A DNA stretch of 64,000 bases from Arsenophonus endosymbiont of Aleurodicus floccissimus (GTDB taxonomy: Bacteria; Pseudomonadota; Gammaproteobacteria; Enterobacterales; Enterobacteriaceae). The DNA is taken from NCBI RefSeq assembly GCF_900343025.1, contig NZ_OUND01000005.1, forward strand, positions 1 to 64,000, read 5' to 3'. Both the position numbers and the translations under genes were made by a program. Shown piece by piece: positions 9,872 through 20,635 of this stretch. A model generated the notes under the pieces. It was not told the DNA's origin. It searched no databases and was given only the letters and a program-made list of their open reading frames with translations. Within the stretch, counting starts at the first letter, position 1, and every line of letters starts with the position of its first letter.

Positions 9872-10936
9872 ATGAATTTTAACAGCCCAAAATTTATGAT
9901 TCGATGGGCAACTATCTATATAATAACAGGCACAATGTTAATAGGGTGCTCAATACCATATCATCCAGCAGCGCCAATTAGTAGTGTCCAAGATAGTAGC
10001 CGCCCAATTGATACTTATCCTGCTGTCAATACATCATCAAAAAATACGCCAATACCCTCTTCTCCTAAAAATATTTCTGTTAGTAATCAAAATAATAGTA
10101 TAAGCAAGCCGGTATATCATCCAGTGATACCAGCACCTAAGATTAACACCGATGGCCGAATAATTTATAACCGAAATTATGATAATATCCAAAAAGGAAG
10201 CTATAGTGGTAACACCTATACGGTTAAACGAGGTGATACGCTGTTTTATATTGCTTGGATAACAGGCAATGATTATCGTGATCTAGCGCAACGTAATAAA
10301 ATTGAAGAACCTTATAGTTTAAATATTGGGCAAGTAGTTAATATTGGTAGTAGTTCTACCGACTCAGAAATGGTAGTTGCTAATCGTACTCCGAATACTA
10401 ACAATACAAATGTTGATTCTCAGTCAACTAATGCGTATGCTTCATCTGGCAGTGAGCAAAATTCAGGAAAGATGTTACCGAGAGCATCCAAGCCACTAAC
10501 ACCTTCTACGCCGCCCGCAACAACAGCATCTTCGGGCTTAAATAGTAACAGCGTAGTCAATACAGTAGGTAAGTGGCGCTGGCCGGCCGAAGGGAAAGTG
10601 ATTGAATTTTTCTCTGATGTGAAGGGCGGAAATAAAGGTGTTAATATTGCCGGATCGCGCGGTCAACCTGTTTTCGCAACTACAGCAGGAAAAGTGGTTT
10701 ATTCTGGAAATGCATTACGTGGATATGGAAATCTTATAATAATAAAACATAACGATGACTATCTGAGTGCCTATGCTCACAATGATACTATATTAGTTCG
10801 TGATCAACAGGAGGTTCAGGCAGGGCAAAAGATTGCCACTATGGGTAGTACCGGTACAAGTTCGGTAAGATTACATTTTGAAATTCGTTACAAGGGAAAA
10901 TCAGTAAACCCGTTGCGTTATCTTTCGCAACGATAA
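9872..10936 (+). CDS. nlpD: NlpD, murein hydrolase activator lipoprotein
   Basis: 354 residues. Lipoprotein signal with lipobox (LIGC, Cys about residue 26), a Ser/Asn/Pro-rich linker, one LysM peptidoglycan-binding domain (about 113-158, YTVKRGDTLFYIAWITGND), a second low-complexity linker and a C-terminal LytM/M23 domain (about 235-354, with GNLIIIKHNDDYLSAYAHN and LHFEIRYKG). NlpD is an enzymatically inactive LytM factor that activates amidase AmiC at the septum. Somewhat shorter than the E. coli protein, in the linkers. In E. coli the main rpoS promoter lies inside nlpD. Start supported by GGGAGAAG. Intact. Confidence 0.95.
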   Translation: MNFNSPKFMIRWATIYIITGTMLIGCSIPYHPAAPISSVQDSSRPIDTYPAVNTSSKNTPIPSSPKNISVSNQNNSISKPVYHPVIPAPKINTDGRIIYNRNYDNIQKGSYSGNTYTVKRGDTLFYIAWITGNDYRDLAQRNKIEEPYSLNIGQVVNIGSSSTDSEMVVANRTPNTNNTNVDSQSTNAYASSGSEQNSGKMLPRASKPLTPSTPPATTASSGLNSNSVVNTVGKWRWPAEGKVIEFFSDVKGGNKGVNIAGSRGQPVFATTAGKVVYSGNALRGYGNLIIIKHNDDYLSAYAHNDTILVRDQQEVQAGQKIATMGSTGTSSVRLHFEIRYKGKSVNPLRYLSQR

Positions 10937-10990
10937 CTTGGACAGATTGCTTGTCAATTCTGTCTGCATTATCAAAGGTAGGAGTGACTG

Positions 10991-11931
10991 ATGAGCCAAA
11001 ATTCGCTAAAAGTTAACGAGTTATATGACGATTTAGACAAAACTAGCATGGATGCGGAAAGCTTTCGATGAAAGCTTGCTAAAAGAAGAGGACTTAAATC
11101 TAGAGCAAGATGATGATTCAGATATATTTCAGAATATTAATCAACGTCTTCTAGATGCAACTCAGCTTTATCTTGGTGAAATTGGATATTCATCTCTTCT
11201 GACAGCGGAAGAAGAAGTATTTTATGTGAGGCGCGCTTTACGTGGTGATGCAGTATCACATCAGCGTATGATTGAGAGTAATTTACGTTTGGTTGTAAAA
11301 ATTTCTCGTCGCTATAGTAATCGGGGTCTTGTCCTACTAGATCTGATTGAAGAAGGCAATCTTGGATTAATTCGGGGGTTGAAAAATTTGATCCGGAAAA
11401 GGGTTTTCGTTTTTCAACTTATGCAACATGGCGGATCCGCCAAACTATTGAACGAGCAATTATGAATCAGACGCGAACTATCCGCTTACCGATTCATATC
11501 GTTAAAGAGTTAAATGTTTATTTGCGTATTGCAAGAGAATTGGCTCAGAAACTTGATTATGAGCCAAGTGCCAAAGAAATTGCAGAACGCTTAGACAAAC
11601 CGGTGGATGATGTTAGCCGGATGTTGCGGCTAAATGAGCGGATCTCTTCTGTTGATACTCCAATCATAAAGTGTTACTTGATGTGTTATCTGATGATAAC
11701 GATTCAGGGCCAGAAGGAACTATCCAAGCTAACAATATGAAAGAAAGTATTGTTAAATTGCTGTTTGAACTTAATGCAAAACAGCGTGAAGTATTAGCGC
11801 GCCGCGTTGGTTTATTAGGTTATGAATCGGAAACGTTAGAAGAGGTAGGGCGAGAGATTGATCTTACTAGAGAGCGTGTTCGTCAAATACAGGTTGAAGG
11901 TTTGCGACGATTGAAAGATATTATTGCATAA
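10991..11931 (+). pseudogene. rpoS: rpoS remnant, stationary-phase sigma factor
   Basis: RpoS (sigma 38) reads in four pieces. MSQNSLKVNELYDD opens the gene. An extra A near 11058 shifts into [10 protein letters not shown] and on through region 1.2-2 ([43 protein letters not shown]). One base is lost in the G5 run near 11375, and the next frame carries [15 protein letters not shown] and the [17 protein letters not shown] segment. A deletion of about 13 bases near 11665 removes the LGGDSE part before [11 protein letters not shown]. The final frame has the region 4 helix-turn-helix ([20 protein letters not shown]). The normal C-terminal dozen residues after RRLKDI are missing. Three frame changes make a functional sigma factor very unlikely. 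Confidence 0.95.
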
Positions 11932-12030
11932 TCAATGTCTTAGTATGGAATCTTTATTTAAGATTTAATATCTTTGCAATATCGTTAATATTAAGTAAGG
12001 TGGGAAGGAAACCGACCTTTTTGTTTGACA

Positions 12031-12787
12031 TCAGGCGGGAACGCCACTATGAAATTTAAAATCGCTATCCGGCGTTTGGATCAATTCAGCCTCGATGTTA
12101 GCAAAATATTCGATCTGCTGCTGAATATTTTCGCTAGAAATAGCTTGTGCTAAAACTAAATAATCTTGATAGTGGCGAAATTCTGATCTGAGTAGTGAAA
12201 TATAGAATTTAGCTAAGGGTGTTTCAAGATGAGGAGCGAGTTTAGCAAAACGCTCGCAAGAGCGCGCTTCGATATAAGCGCCAATGATCAGTTTATCAAT
12301 TAATGTGTTCGGTTCATGATGGCTAACATGACTAAATAACCCCTTAGCATAACGACCGGCACTGATAGTTTGATATTTGATATCTCTTTCCGTCATGATT
12401 TCCAGCACTTGATAAAAATGGTGGAGTTCCTCTTTAATTAATAACACCATTTTATCAATCAGAGATTGGCTATAGCTTGTGTTTTTCTTTCCTCGGATCG
12501 ATTTGGATAACTGATTTTTTCCTTTAAGCGTATCAATATTGCCAATTTTCTTATAAGCAAAATCTTCGAAAGGTTGTAACCATTGTAAGAGTGTATCACT
12601 GCTCTGTTCATCAACGGCATATTTTCGCAACAGTAGCATAGCACTTTGCGCGGCTTTTAGTTCACACAACAGGTGATCGCATAAAATAATCGCTAAGTTT
12701 TCTCTGGCTGACTCGCTTTGTCTATCCACGCTTACGGTGTTTTGCAGGCTAAAAAATGGTGAATTGGATCAAGTAATCTTGCATCAT
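12031..12787 (-). pseudogene. miaE: miaE remnant, tRNA 2-methylthio-N6-isopentenyladenosine hydroxylase
   Basis: Di-iron monooxygenase acting on ms2i6A37 in tRNA. The long C-terminal frame from about 12709 (CDHLLCELKAAQSAMLLLRK onward) matches Salmonella MiaE, with metal ligands in EELHHF, YIEARSCERF and RSEFRHYQDY and the usual ending FRFHSGVPA (here FKFHSGVPA). The N-terminus is broken: LLDPIHHFLACKTP is followed by TAA, then AWIDKASQPEK, then a frameshift into the main frame, and the putative start MMQDYL is in yet another frame. The frame that starts at 12729 (MDRQSES) is a chance ATG. E. coli lacks miaE. Confidence 0.88.
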
Positions 12788-12798
12788 ATATAACATAA

Positions 12799-15360
12799 CT
12801 ATTTCACCATTTCTTTTAACCGATAAATCAATTCTAGCGCTTGACGAGGTGTTAATGTATCAGGATTTAACTTTTCGAGAGTTTCAATGGCTGGTGAAAC
12901 CGCCTTTTCCACTACTTTTACTAGTTGTGAATGATCAATAGATTTATTTGCTGGCAGCGAGGAGAACGTTTCTAGCTCGATTAATTTCTGTTTTGCTTGT
13001 TGAATAACCTTGGCGGGGACACCAGCCAATGAAGCCACCGCTAAGCCATAGCTTTTACTGGCAGCGCCTTCTTGAACGTTATGCATAAACGCAATCGTGT
13101 CATCATGCTCTATTGCATCCAGATGAATATTAACCGCACCTTCCTGCTTATCTGCCAAATTAGTTAATTCAAAATAATGCGTAGCAAATAAGGTCATAGC
13201 TTTAATCTGGCTAACCAGATTTTCTGCACAAGCCCAGGCAAGAGAAAGACCATCGTAGGTTGAGGTTCCGCGACCAATTTCATCCATTAATACCAGACTT
13301 TGTTCTGTCGCATTATGGAGGATATTAGCGGTTTCTATCATTTCCACCATAAAAGTTGACCGACCAGCAGCAAGATCATCCGACGCACCAACCCGAGTGA
13401 AGATCCGATCAATCGGGCCAATAATCGCTTTTTCGGCTGGCACAAAGCTACCTATATAAGCAAGCAGTGTAATTAAGGCTGTTTGACGCATATAAGTACT
13501 TTTACCGCCCATATTGGGGCCAGTAATAATTAACAACCGGCGTTGTTGTGACAGCTCCAGTGGATTAGAAATAAATGGCTCACTAAGTACCTGCTCAACG
13601 ACTGGATGGCGTCCAGCAACAATTTCTATGCCAGGTTTCTGATTTAATATTGGACAGTGATAGTCCAAAGTCTCGGCGCGCTCTGCCAAATTATTGAGTA
13701 CATCTAATTCCGCTAACGCTTCGGCGCTAGTTTGCAATGCTGATAAATGAGGTAATAACAGATCAAACAGTTCTTCATAAAGCTTTTTCTCAATTGCTAA
13801 TGCTTTACTTTTAGAAGTTAGCACCTTGTCTTCATATTCTTTCAACTCAGGGATAATATACCGTTCGGCATTTTTTAGGGTTTGGCGACGAACATAATGG
13901 ATAGGTACCAGATGACTTTGTCCACGACTGACTTGCAGGTAATAGCCATGCACCGCATTAAAGCCGACTTTTAGGCTATCAATGCCTAATTTCTCTTTTT
14001 CCCGCAATTCAAGTTTTTCCAAATAATCACTGGCACCATCAGCCAATGCACGCCATTCATCAAGTTCGCTATGATATCCGGTTGCGATCACTCCTCCGTC
14101 TCGCATTAACACCGGTGGTGTGTCAACAATCGCTTCTTCCAATAGTGTTTTCAGTGATACAAAGGAGCTAATGCGTGACTGCAAGTTTTTCAAATAGGGA
14201 AATTCAATCTTATCTAATATCGCGTGAATATCGGCAAATTGTTGGAAAGCATGACGCATGCGAACCAGATCCCGAGGCCGGGCTGAACGGAGTGCTAAAC
14301 GAGCAAGTATCCGTTCTAAGTCACCGATTTGGCGTAGAAAAGGTTGTAATTCCAAATGATAAGATTGGAGTCTTGCTATCGCTTGTTGGCGATTTAATAA
14401 TTTATTTACATTGCGCAACGGACTATGTAGCCAACGTTTTAGCATCCGGCTACCCATCGGCGTTACACACTGATCTAGTATCGCAGCTACCGTATTCTCG
14501 CTACCACCCGATAAATTTTGTGTCAATTCAAGATTACGACGCGTAGCGGCATCAAGGATAATGGTTTCTTTTTGCTGCTCCATGGTAATACTATGGATAT
14601 GGGGCAATGCTGTACGTTGGGTATCTTTAACATATTGCAGTAAGCAACCCGCTGCGCGCAATGCTAATGTCGCCTTTTCAACACCAAACCCCATCAGACC
14701 CTGGGTACCAAATTGTAGATTCAATTGTTGTCTAGCGGTGTCTAATTCGAACTCCCATAATGGGCGACGACGTAGTCCTTTATTATTTTCAAATAGTGCA
14801 ACATCGACAAAATTCTCTGGATAGAGCAGTTCTGCCGGTCGGGTACGTTGTAATTCAGCGCTGATGGTGTTGATATCAGCCATTTCACTGATAATAAAAC
14901 GGCCGGAAGTGATATCTAAAGTGGCATAGCCATAACCATTATCTTCTTGCCAAATCGCAGCTAATAGATTGTCCTGACGCTCTTGTAGTAATGCTTCATC
15001 GGTAACGGTTCCCGGCGTTACGATGCGAACAACTTTACGTTCGACGGGGCCTTTGCTGGTGGCGGGATCACCGATTTGTTCACAGATAGCAACCGACTCG
15101 CCTAACTGAACTAATTTGGCTAAATAACTCTCTACGGCATGATGAGGCACGCCAGCCATCGGAATGGGTTGGCCGGCCGACTGCCCACGCTTAGTTAATG
15201 AAATATCAAGTAATTGGGCTGCTTTTTTGGCATCATCAAAGAATAATTCATAAAAATCACCCATCCGATAAAATAACAAAATATCAGCATGTTGTGCCTT
15301 AAGGAGTAAATATTGCTGCATCATTGGGGTATGGAAAGCGAAGTTTTGGGAATTAATCAT
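12799..15360 (-). CDS. mutS: DNA mismatch repair protein MutS
   Basis: 853 residues, the same length as E. coli MutS, and uninterrupted. Mismatch-binding domain I holds the Phe-X-Glu motif ([16 protein letters not shown] near residue 30-45). The ATPase domain has the Walker [10 protein letters not shown] (about 616-624), Walker B and the [12 protein letters not shown] dimer motif, and FATHYFELT. It recognises mismatches and recruits MutL. It lies convergent with the rpoS side, as in enterobacteria. Its intactness matters because so many neighbours carry short indels: loss of MutS does not explain them. Confidence 0.98.
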   Translation of the reverse strand: MINSQNFAFHTPMMQQYLLLKAQHADILLFYRMGDFYELFFDDAKKAAQLLDISLTKRGQSAGQPIPMAGVPHHAVESYLAKLVQLGESVAICEQIGDPATSKGPVERKVVRIVTPGTVTDEALLQERQDNLLAAIWQEDNGYGYATLDITSGRFIISEMADINTISAELQRTRPAELLYPENFVDVALFENNKGLRRRPLWEFELDTARQQLNLQFGTQGLMGFGVEKATLALRAAGCLLQYVKDTQRTALPHIHSITMEQQKETIILDAATRRNLELTQNLSGGSENTVAAILDQCVTPMGSRMLKRWLHSPLRNVNKLLNRQQAIARLQSYHLELQPFLRQIGDLERILARLALRSARPRDLVRMRHAFQQFADIHAILDKIEFPYLKNLQSRISSFVSLKTLLEEAIVDTPPVLMRDGGVIATGYHSELDEWRALADGASDYLEKLELREKEKLGIDSLKVGFNAVHGYYLQVSRGQSHLVPIHYVRRQTLKNAERYIIPELKEYEDKVLTSKSKALAIEKKLYEELFDLLLPHLSALQTSAEALAELDVLNNLAERAETLDYHCPILNQKPGIEIVAGRHPVVEQVLSEPFISNPLELSQQRRLLIITGPNMGGKSTYMRQTALITLLAYIGSFVPAEKAIIGPIDRIFTRVGASDDLAAGRSTFMVEMIETANILHNATEQSLVLMDEIGRGTSTYDGLSLAWACAENLVSQIKAMTLFATHYFELTNLADKQEGAVNIHLDAIEHDDTIAFMHNVQEGAASKSYGLAVASLAGVPAKVIQQAKQKLIELETFSSLPANKSIDHSQLVKVVEKAVSPAIETLEKLNPDTLTPRQALELIYRLKEMVK

Positions 15361-15694
15361 AGTTTTTATTTTTTAACTCTTTGAGTTGTAATATTGCCGG
15401 TAAGACTTGCTTGCTGAATGCTATTGTAATTAAACCCGAACAATTTACTGTGTAAGGGATTGGTTTTAAAATAGATTGTCAGCTTGTTAGCAAAATCTAC
15501 CCACTTATGAAAAATTTTCTTCACTATACTATGGATAAGTAATAACCAAAAGTCACGGCGATGAAAAAATAGTGCTCACAAAATTAGCCTCATAAAGGTT
15601 CTATGGCAAATTTATTGACTACATTGCGAGCGGAGTGGAGAAAACAGATGTAACTGTTATTTAGTTGCTTGCGTCATAGCAGTGAGAATAGCTA
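15361..15694. other. intergenic region upstream of mutS, no gene seen
   Basis: About 330 bases between divergent mutS and the 3' end of the acetyltransferase remnant. Probably carries the mutS promoter at the left end. No RNA structure or conserved frame was recognised. Confidence 0.45.
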
Positions 15695-16124
15695 TCAGAT
15701 AAGCTCTTTACGAAAACAGATAACGGATTCTGTTTCATTAAAGCCCCAATTTTGATGGGCTTCATGTGATAGTTTATTGTCAATTTCGGCATCGGAACAG
15801 AGTTCTTTAAATCCCTTTGCAATCAGATCGGTGGTTATTTTATTGATCAATGCCTAGCCAATACCTTGTTGACGGTATTCAGGCTTAACCCAGATACCCT
15901 CCAAAAAGGGAACCGGTTGTTTGGTGCAGCCGTTGGCATATTCCCGTAGGCAAATTTCGGCAAAACCGACGGCCTGATGGTTTAATATAGCGATATATCC
16001 TGTATTTTGCTTACTACTTAGCATTTTATCTATGTCACTAAGATGGGCATCATGGGCATATCGATCCCATAGTTGCCCAAACCGTACGGTCATTTTTCTC
16101 CATCTTTCTAATCATTATTGACAT
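15695..16124 (-). pseudogene. GNAT acetyltransferase remnant, AAC(6')-like
   Basis: The order of motifs matches chromosomal aminoglycoside 6'-N-acetyltransferases of the Salmonella AAC(6')-Iaa/Iy type. The N-terminal MIRKMEKNDRTVW is in one frame, then a frameshift leads to QLWDRYAHDAHLSD. YANGCTKQPVPFLEGIWV precedes the acetyl-CoA loop EYRQQGIG. The next codon is TAG, followed in frame by QALINKITTDLIAKGFKELC, HEAHQNWGFNETE and FRKEL. So there is one frameshift and one nonsense codon. The substrate in life is unknown; in this family drug modification is often silent. It begins an accessory stretch of remnants. Confidence 0.75.
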
Positions 16125-16320
16125 ACCGTTTCCTATTTTTTAACAGCGACAAAATTATTTTTTAGCTGGATAAAAGTTACGCCGAATTTTAAACAGCTTT
16201 ATTTATTCCTTATTTTATAACAATATTATTTAATCGCGACATATGGCTAAATCAAATTGGTTTTATTTGGTTTATAAAGTGTTTAGCAATTTAAACGCCA
16301 TTTCTTTGTTATTAAGATTT

Positions 16321-16426
16321 ATTGGTTTGTCGCATTAATCATTATTACATTTTTTATTTCTAACTAGCCGAGAAGTCTATTTTATTGTTGAGCACAATTA
16401 ATTTCTATTAATGCGACAAAACCAAT
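16321..16426. repeat. long imperfect inverted repeat flanking about 67 bases
   Basis: ATTGGTTTGTCGCATTAAT at 16321-16339 is the reverse complement of ATTAATGCGACAAAACCAAT at 16407-16426, apart from one extra base. The interior is AT-rich and non-coding. It sits 7 bases beyond the stop of the effector gene. It could be a large terminator hairpin, a MITE-like element or a pair of element ends. Confidence 0.7.
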
Positions 16427-16432
16427 TAATTT

Positions 16433-17195
16433 TTAGGCCAGCTTTTGATAACGAGCAAAAAAAGTGTGGGCGTCTTTAGCATTAGCGTTTGATAAATTAT
16501 CATCGATAATTTTGTCGGCATAATAAGCGGTAAAACGTCCACAATCGTTACCATTAAGCAGGGCTTGATGTCCAAGATGCTCGCTAGTGACGGCAAAATC
16601 TTTGTTTAAACCAAGCTCCTTTTCTACCAATAACTGTTTGGTTAAATGTCCTGCGCCATTATAAAAAGTATCAAGCAGCGGGCCTTTTGAATCATGGATT
16701 TTAGCCGATTGAATTTTACCTGCATGCATATTGACTTCTAGTAAGACAAAATGGCCTCGAGTACTACCGCAGAATTTATTGCTTTGGGCGATCGGTATTA
16801 AGACTTTGACTTGCTCGTGGGGATAGGCTTTTTTAATTTCATTCACCGTCTGTGCAGCAGTACGGTGACCGGATAATAGATCCTGCATTGGACTAGGGTT
16901 AGTTAAATCATGGCAAGCAGAAGAGACAATATAAGTTATACCGTCCTTTTGCTTGCCAGTCATCTGTTGGTTTGAAAATGTCATTTAAGGCAGAATTTAG
17001 TTTTGAGAAACTTAATTTCTCACCGAAAGTGCCAGTTAAATAATTGAAAAAATTACGGATCCAGGAATAAAAACTGGACTTTTCTAGTGAAGGTGGCTTG
17101 CTAAACTCAGCTGATAAGCTGTGACCAGCAATAGAGATATCACCCCAATGACCCGTGGGATCGGGATTTGGGGGACTGTTTGAAATATATGGCAT
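16433..17195 (-). pseudogene. CE-clan (Ulp1/ElaD/SseL-like) cysteine protease effector, frameshifted
   Basis: Two overlapping frames. The N-terminal one (95 codons, MPYISNSPPNPDPTGHWGD...) gives a polar, Pro/Ser-rich start then SWIRNFFNYLTG. The second (183 codons) carries the protease-like domain. The order GHFVLLEV (His), IHDSKG (Asp), HQALLNGNDCGRFTAYYADK (Gln and Cys in NDCG) fits clan CE deubiquitinase or deSUMOylase effectors such as ElaD and SseL. One indel between about 16910 and 16985 separates the frames; the joined protein would be about 250 residues. No signal peptide, which suits a type III substrate. The second frame could also be made alone from its ATG at 16984. Family assignment rests on motif order only. 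Confidence 0.55.
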
Positions 17196-17813
17196 AATTT
17201 TAAATCCTTAATTAGCAATAGAATTATTATTTTATTTTAACGCTATTTCAAAACATCAGTGACTTGTCTATTGGCTGAGATAAGTTTGAGTTTCTACAAT
17301 AATTTTTCCAATAAAATTTATTTATTACTATCAGGATTAAACCTTATTATTGTGAATATCTTTTATCATTTGTCGCTTCCGTCACTTTTGCATTTAGCTT
17401 ACTGAATTCTAAAATGATTGGCTATTTTGTTATTGAAAACATATGTAAATTTTGGCTTTAATATGGCCAAAAATATCTCGCCATTGATTTTGAATATATA
17501 AAACATAAAAATGAAAAATAATTGAATCGAATTATACTAACCATTAATGCATGGTTTATTGCTGATTGGTTTCATTTCTTCGATTAAAAATAGTGATATA
17601 TTTCTGTTTTAGCTAGCGATTTTAGCTAATTTGCTAGTCTATTGAACCCGACTTTGGCTGGTAAGTAAAATAGTGGTCATTTAAATAGCCAGTTAAATTA
17701 AACACAGGTTACTGGGAGAGCCTTACTTTTTATTTGAATTATGGCATTAATTTAATTCATCTCATACCAATAGATTGGCGAAAGGCTTCCCGCTCTTTAC
17801 GGCGGGTGGGATA
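17196..17813. other. AT-rich intergenic region, no gene seen
   Basis: About 620 bases between two effector-like remnants. No reading frame, RNA hairpin with U-tract or repeat of note was recognised. It may hold the promoter of the CE-clan gene. Confidence 0.45.
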
Positions 17814-18472
17814 TTAATTATTCCGCTGATAAGATCGAATATAAAATTCTGCTGATGATGGAAAATACGCATTTAATTCTGTAATGGTTGGTAGTACATA
17901 GATGTTTTCCAGGAATCGACAAACTGTACATAGGGTTTGTTATCTTCTCCGCACAAAACAACAGCATTAAAATCACTGACCACACGGGCCAATTATGGGA
18001 ACAGTATAGCCTTGAGCTTGAATAATAAAAGATCTTTCTCCATTGATCATATATCGCATAAGAAGTTCCTTTTCTAGATCAGCAAGGCAATGAAAGCGAT
18101 GTGAGCTTTCAAGTTGCTTGCCAAAAATCAATTGATAACAATAGGACCTGGTATCCCGATTGTCGGTGATGCAGTGTTTTTGGCACTAATATATCTTTTC
18201 GATAATGAAGGTTATAATGTAAGCATGCTGCTAATAAAACACAATTACCAGAATAGTGAATGTATGTATTATTTACATATTTAGCTATTTCCTGCAAATT
18301 TTGTCGGGTTAATTTTTCTGGATAATATTCTTGTTCTTCAGTTTCAACGAGTAGTGCATTGTTGATCCGTTTGGCATCATGTGAATTATTATCTGCTATA
18401 TATCTTGCTTGCTCAAGAAAAATAGTTTGGTTTCTTCCGATCTAATAGAGAATTATGCCCGAAAATTTTCAT
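17814..18472 (-). pseudogene. putative effector or toxin remnant with papain-like motifs
   Basis: Not recognised with certainty. Starting MKIFGHNSLLDRKKP, a frameshift leads to about 100 codons including NSHDAKRINNALLVETEEQ and HYSGNCVLLAACLHYNLH. A second frame continues LESSHRFHCLADLEKELLMR and ERSFIIQAQGYTVPI, and a third gives VVSDFNAVVLCGED and YVQFVDSWKTSMYYQP. A GNC block followed much later by FNAVV and VDSWKT recalls papain-fold toxins and effectors (Cys-His-Asp); the expected His before FNAVV is not seen. At least two frameshifts. The class is uncertain; that it is a dead gene is more secure. Confidence 0.4.
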
Positions 18473-18757
18473 GTTTATCCCTAAATAATAAACTGTGCAG
18501 CATATTATATTAATATTGAAAATTAACTTTCTTGCGGAAAACGTCGTAATATCGGATGAAAAATAAAAACTAGGTTAAATGGTGTTTTTTCATTCCGTTA
18601 TTGGCCAAGATCGAGAAAAATAAATATTTTTTTAAACCGATTACGGCAATAGGGTAATGATATTTGTTGTTAAGTAAAGGTTATTTGGGAATGATTACGA
18701 TTATTTTGGTTGAGAGTACTAACAAATTATCTAAAAGTGATAAAGAGAGTATTAAAC

Positions 18758-19668
18758 TTAGATAAGGATTTTTTTGATCCATAAATAGATAATTGCTAAC
18801 AATGTCGTCAATAGAGAAACTGTTAATACAATAATAAAGCCTATCACTTCGCCTTCAAAAGGGACTTTAACATTCATTCCCCAAAAATTAGAAAAAATCA
18901 TCGGAATAGTTAATAGTATGGTAATGGTGGCCAGAAACTTAAGAAATTTATTTTAATTATTGGCTATCGTTGAAGCAACCGTATTCATCATATCGGTAAT
19001 TATTCTTGAATAGGTTGCCACTATTTCAATCGTCAAACGTCATCTAATATTTCTTCATCAATTTTATCTAAATAAGAAACTTTATAACAAGCATTGTCTT
19101 TTATTTTAATAATTCTCATTATAGCCAAATCATTGAAATGTAATGACATTGAAAAAAAGACCAGACTTCGCTGTATATCCATTATGCTGATAACATCTTC
19201 ATTTTTGGTAGAGGTTAATAATTCAATTTCTAAACTTTCAAATTTATTAATGATTAATTTTGTGATGGCATTAAATTTACTAGTGATATTATACATCAAT
19301 ACCAGCAATACATTTATACCAGTCATTTTTTATAATAAATAGTCTCTAGGTATTTCAATGCATTCACTTTATCATATGAAATAATAACAATGTTTTTTTA
19401 GTTAAAAAAATACAAATTGGACTAATTGAGAATGAGTTATCATCGATTCTTATTGGCGAATTAACGATAGTAAAAATATAATTATCCCTTAAATCAATTC
19501 TTGCTCTATCTTTATTAGCTAGCGCTTTATTGATATTTTGCGTCGAAATATTTATTTTTTTTCGATCCAGTCAATATCTTGATCGGTTAGATTTGTAATA
19601 TGAATAATATAGCCATCATTATAATGTAATGTATTAGAATCTTTATTATCTAAATGATTATTCTTCAT
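18758..19668 (-). pseudogene. CorA/ZntB-family divalent cation transporter remnant
   Basis: Pieces in order: start MKNNHLDNKDSNTLHYNDG, then LTDQDIDWIEKK ended by TAA, then ISTQNINKALANKDRARIDL and YIFTIVNSPI. A central 97-codon frame includes DVISIMDIQRSLVFFSMSLHF, and the C-terminal transmembrane end is IPMIFSNFWGMNVKVPFEG followed by a second hydrophobic helix and IKKILI. The GMN signature of the CorA selectivity filter is unmistakable. Several stops and frameshifts. It would have been a pentameric Mg2+ or other divalent ion channel of the inner membrane. Confidence 0.82.
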
Positions 19669-20240
19669 AAATAATTAATCACTTTCATATCTTAATATTT
19701 TATTATGTAATTATTACTCACAATATTGAATTTATCCATATTGGTTTAGAAGGTGAGCGTGCTCGTTATTATTTACAGAGCTCTCTAGCTAAATGTTATT
19801 AATTATCTTGGCAAAAGATCCAACGGCTGAAAAGGACCCTCTATCTGTTATAAAAAATAATAGTAATATCAAAAACTAATTATATTCTTACTATTACTAT
19901 GCAGATTTAATAAATTATTTCATCGGCACTTGGTAATAAAATCTCTCTGGTAAAGATATCCAATGATCAATTTATAAACCGATTAGTTATTTAAGCAGTT
20001 GCTGAATTTGTCCGTGATTTACTCTGTAAGCAATTAAAACAACGGCTTGCGGTAGCTAAAAATTTGGCACTGATTGAAATATATGTTTAACGGATAATAT
20101 TTTTCGTTTCTCTAACAAAGCTCATCTATTGTTGCTAATCACTTTGACTTCCCGAAAATCTATGCTAACCCTTTAGTTGTTACAATAAAACAATTTAAAT
20201 AAATTGCTAATTATTTTCATGATAAGGATAGAAAGATAAA
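19669..20240. other. intergenic region with unassigned coding-like scraps
   Basis: About 570 bases. Two short plus-strand stretches look protein-like but could not be assigned: GERARYYLQSSLAKCY (about 19755-19800) and FVRDLLCKQLKQRLAVAKN (about 20007-20065). They may be leftovers of a lost gene. Confidence 0.35.
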
Positions 20241-20511
20241 ATGAAATTTATACTATCAATATTGGTTATTTCCGTCCTGTTTTCTACCACCTCTTTTGCT
20301 GTAAAGGAGATCACAGCTTAAGAGTCTTCTGGCTATACAAAGATAGGTAAGCTGTCCTTTTAGGCAGTCAGGTTTACCTATTGGAAATCATGCACGATTG
20401 TTGAAAGAATTAGATAAGAAATACCAATAAATCAGTGGGTTACAAGCAGATAATTGTTATTATCGCGTTATTGATAAAACAGGTAATCAAACAAACTATC
20501 AAAAATATTGA
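20241..20511 (+). pseudogene. DUF1471 (YhcN/BhsA-type) periplasmic protein remnant
   Basis: MKFILSILVISVLFSTTSFA is a clear signal peptide. A TAA follows at about 20319, then ESSGYTKIGKLSF and another TAG. Then, frame-shifted, come the family's LLKELDKKY and a YYRVI ending followed by DKTGNQTNYQKY. The layout (signal, YTKIG strand, helix with LLxELDKK, YYRVI strand) is that of the small enterobacterial DUF1471 stress and biofilm proteins. Several lesions. Confidence 0.65.
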
Positions 20512-20635
20512 TCTTGAAATTTTCAAAAAATAAGCTTTAAACCCATTCTGCTCTGAAATTAGCCAAATCTAATTATAGAGTGGATAAACAGATTAAGTTA
20601 TCAGCTTATCTACTTTTTGAGGTGAGAAACTAGCC

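Noticed and set aside
12459..12729. Short minus-strand frame at 12459-12644 and the ATG at 12729 as a miaE start
   Set aside because: The first is another frame of miaE. The ATG at 12729 lies in the wrong frame relative to the conserved AWIDKA segment upstream, so it is not the true start.
14175..14824. Two plus-strand frames (123 and 87 codons) inside mutS
   Set aside because: Fully antisense to an intact mutS with normal codon pattern; shadows of the coding strand.
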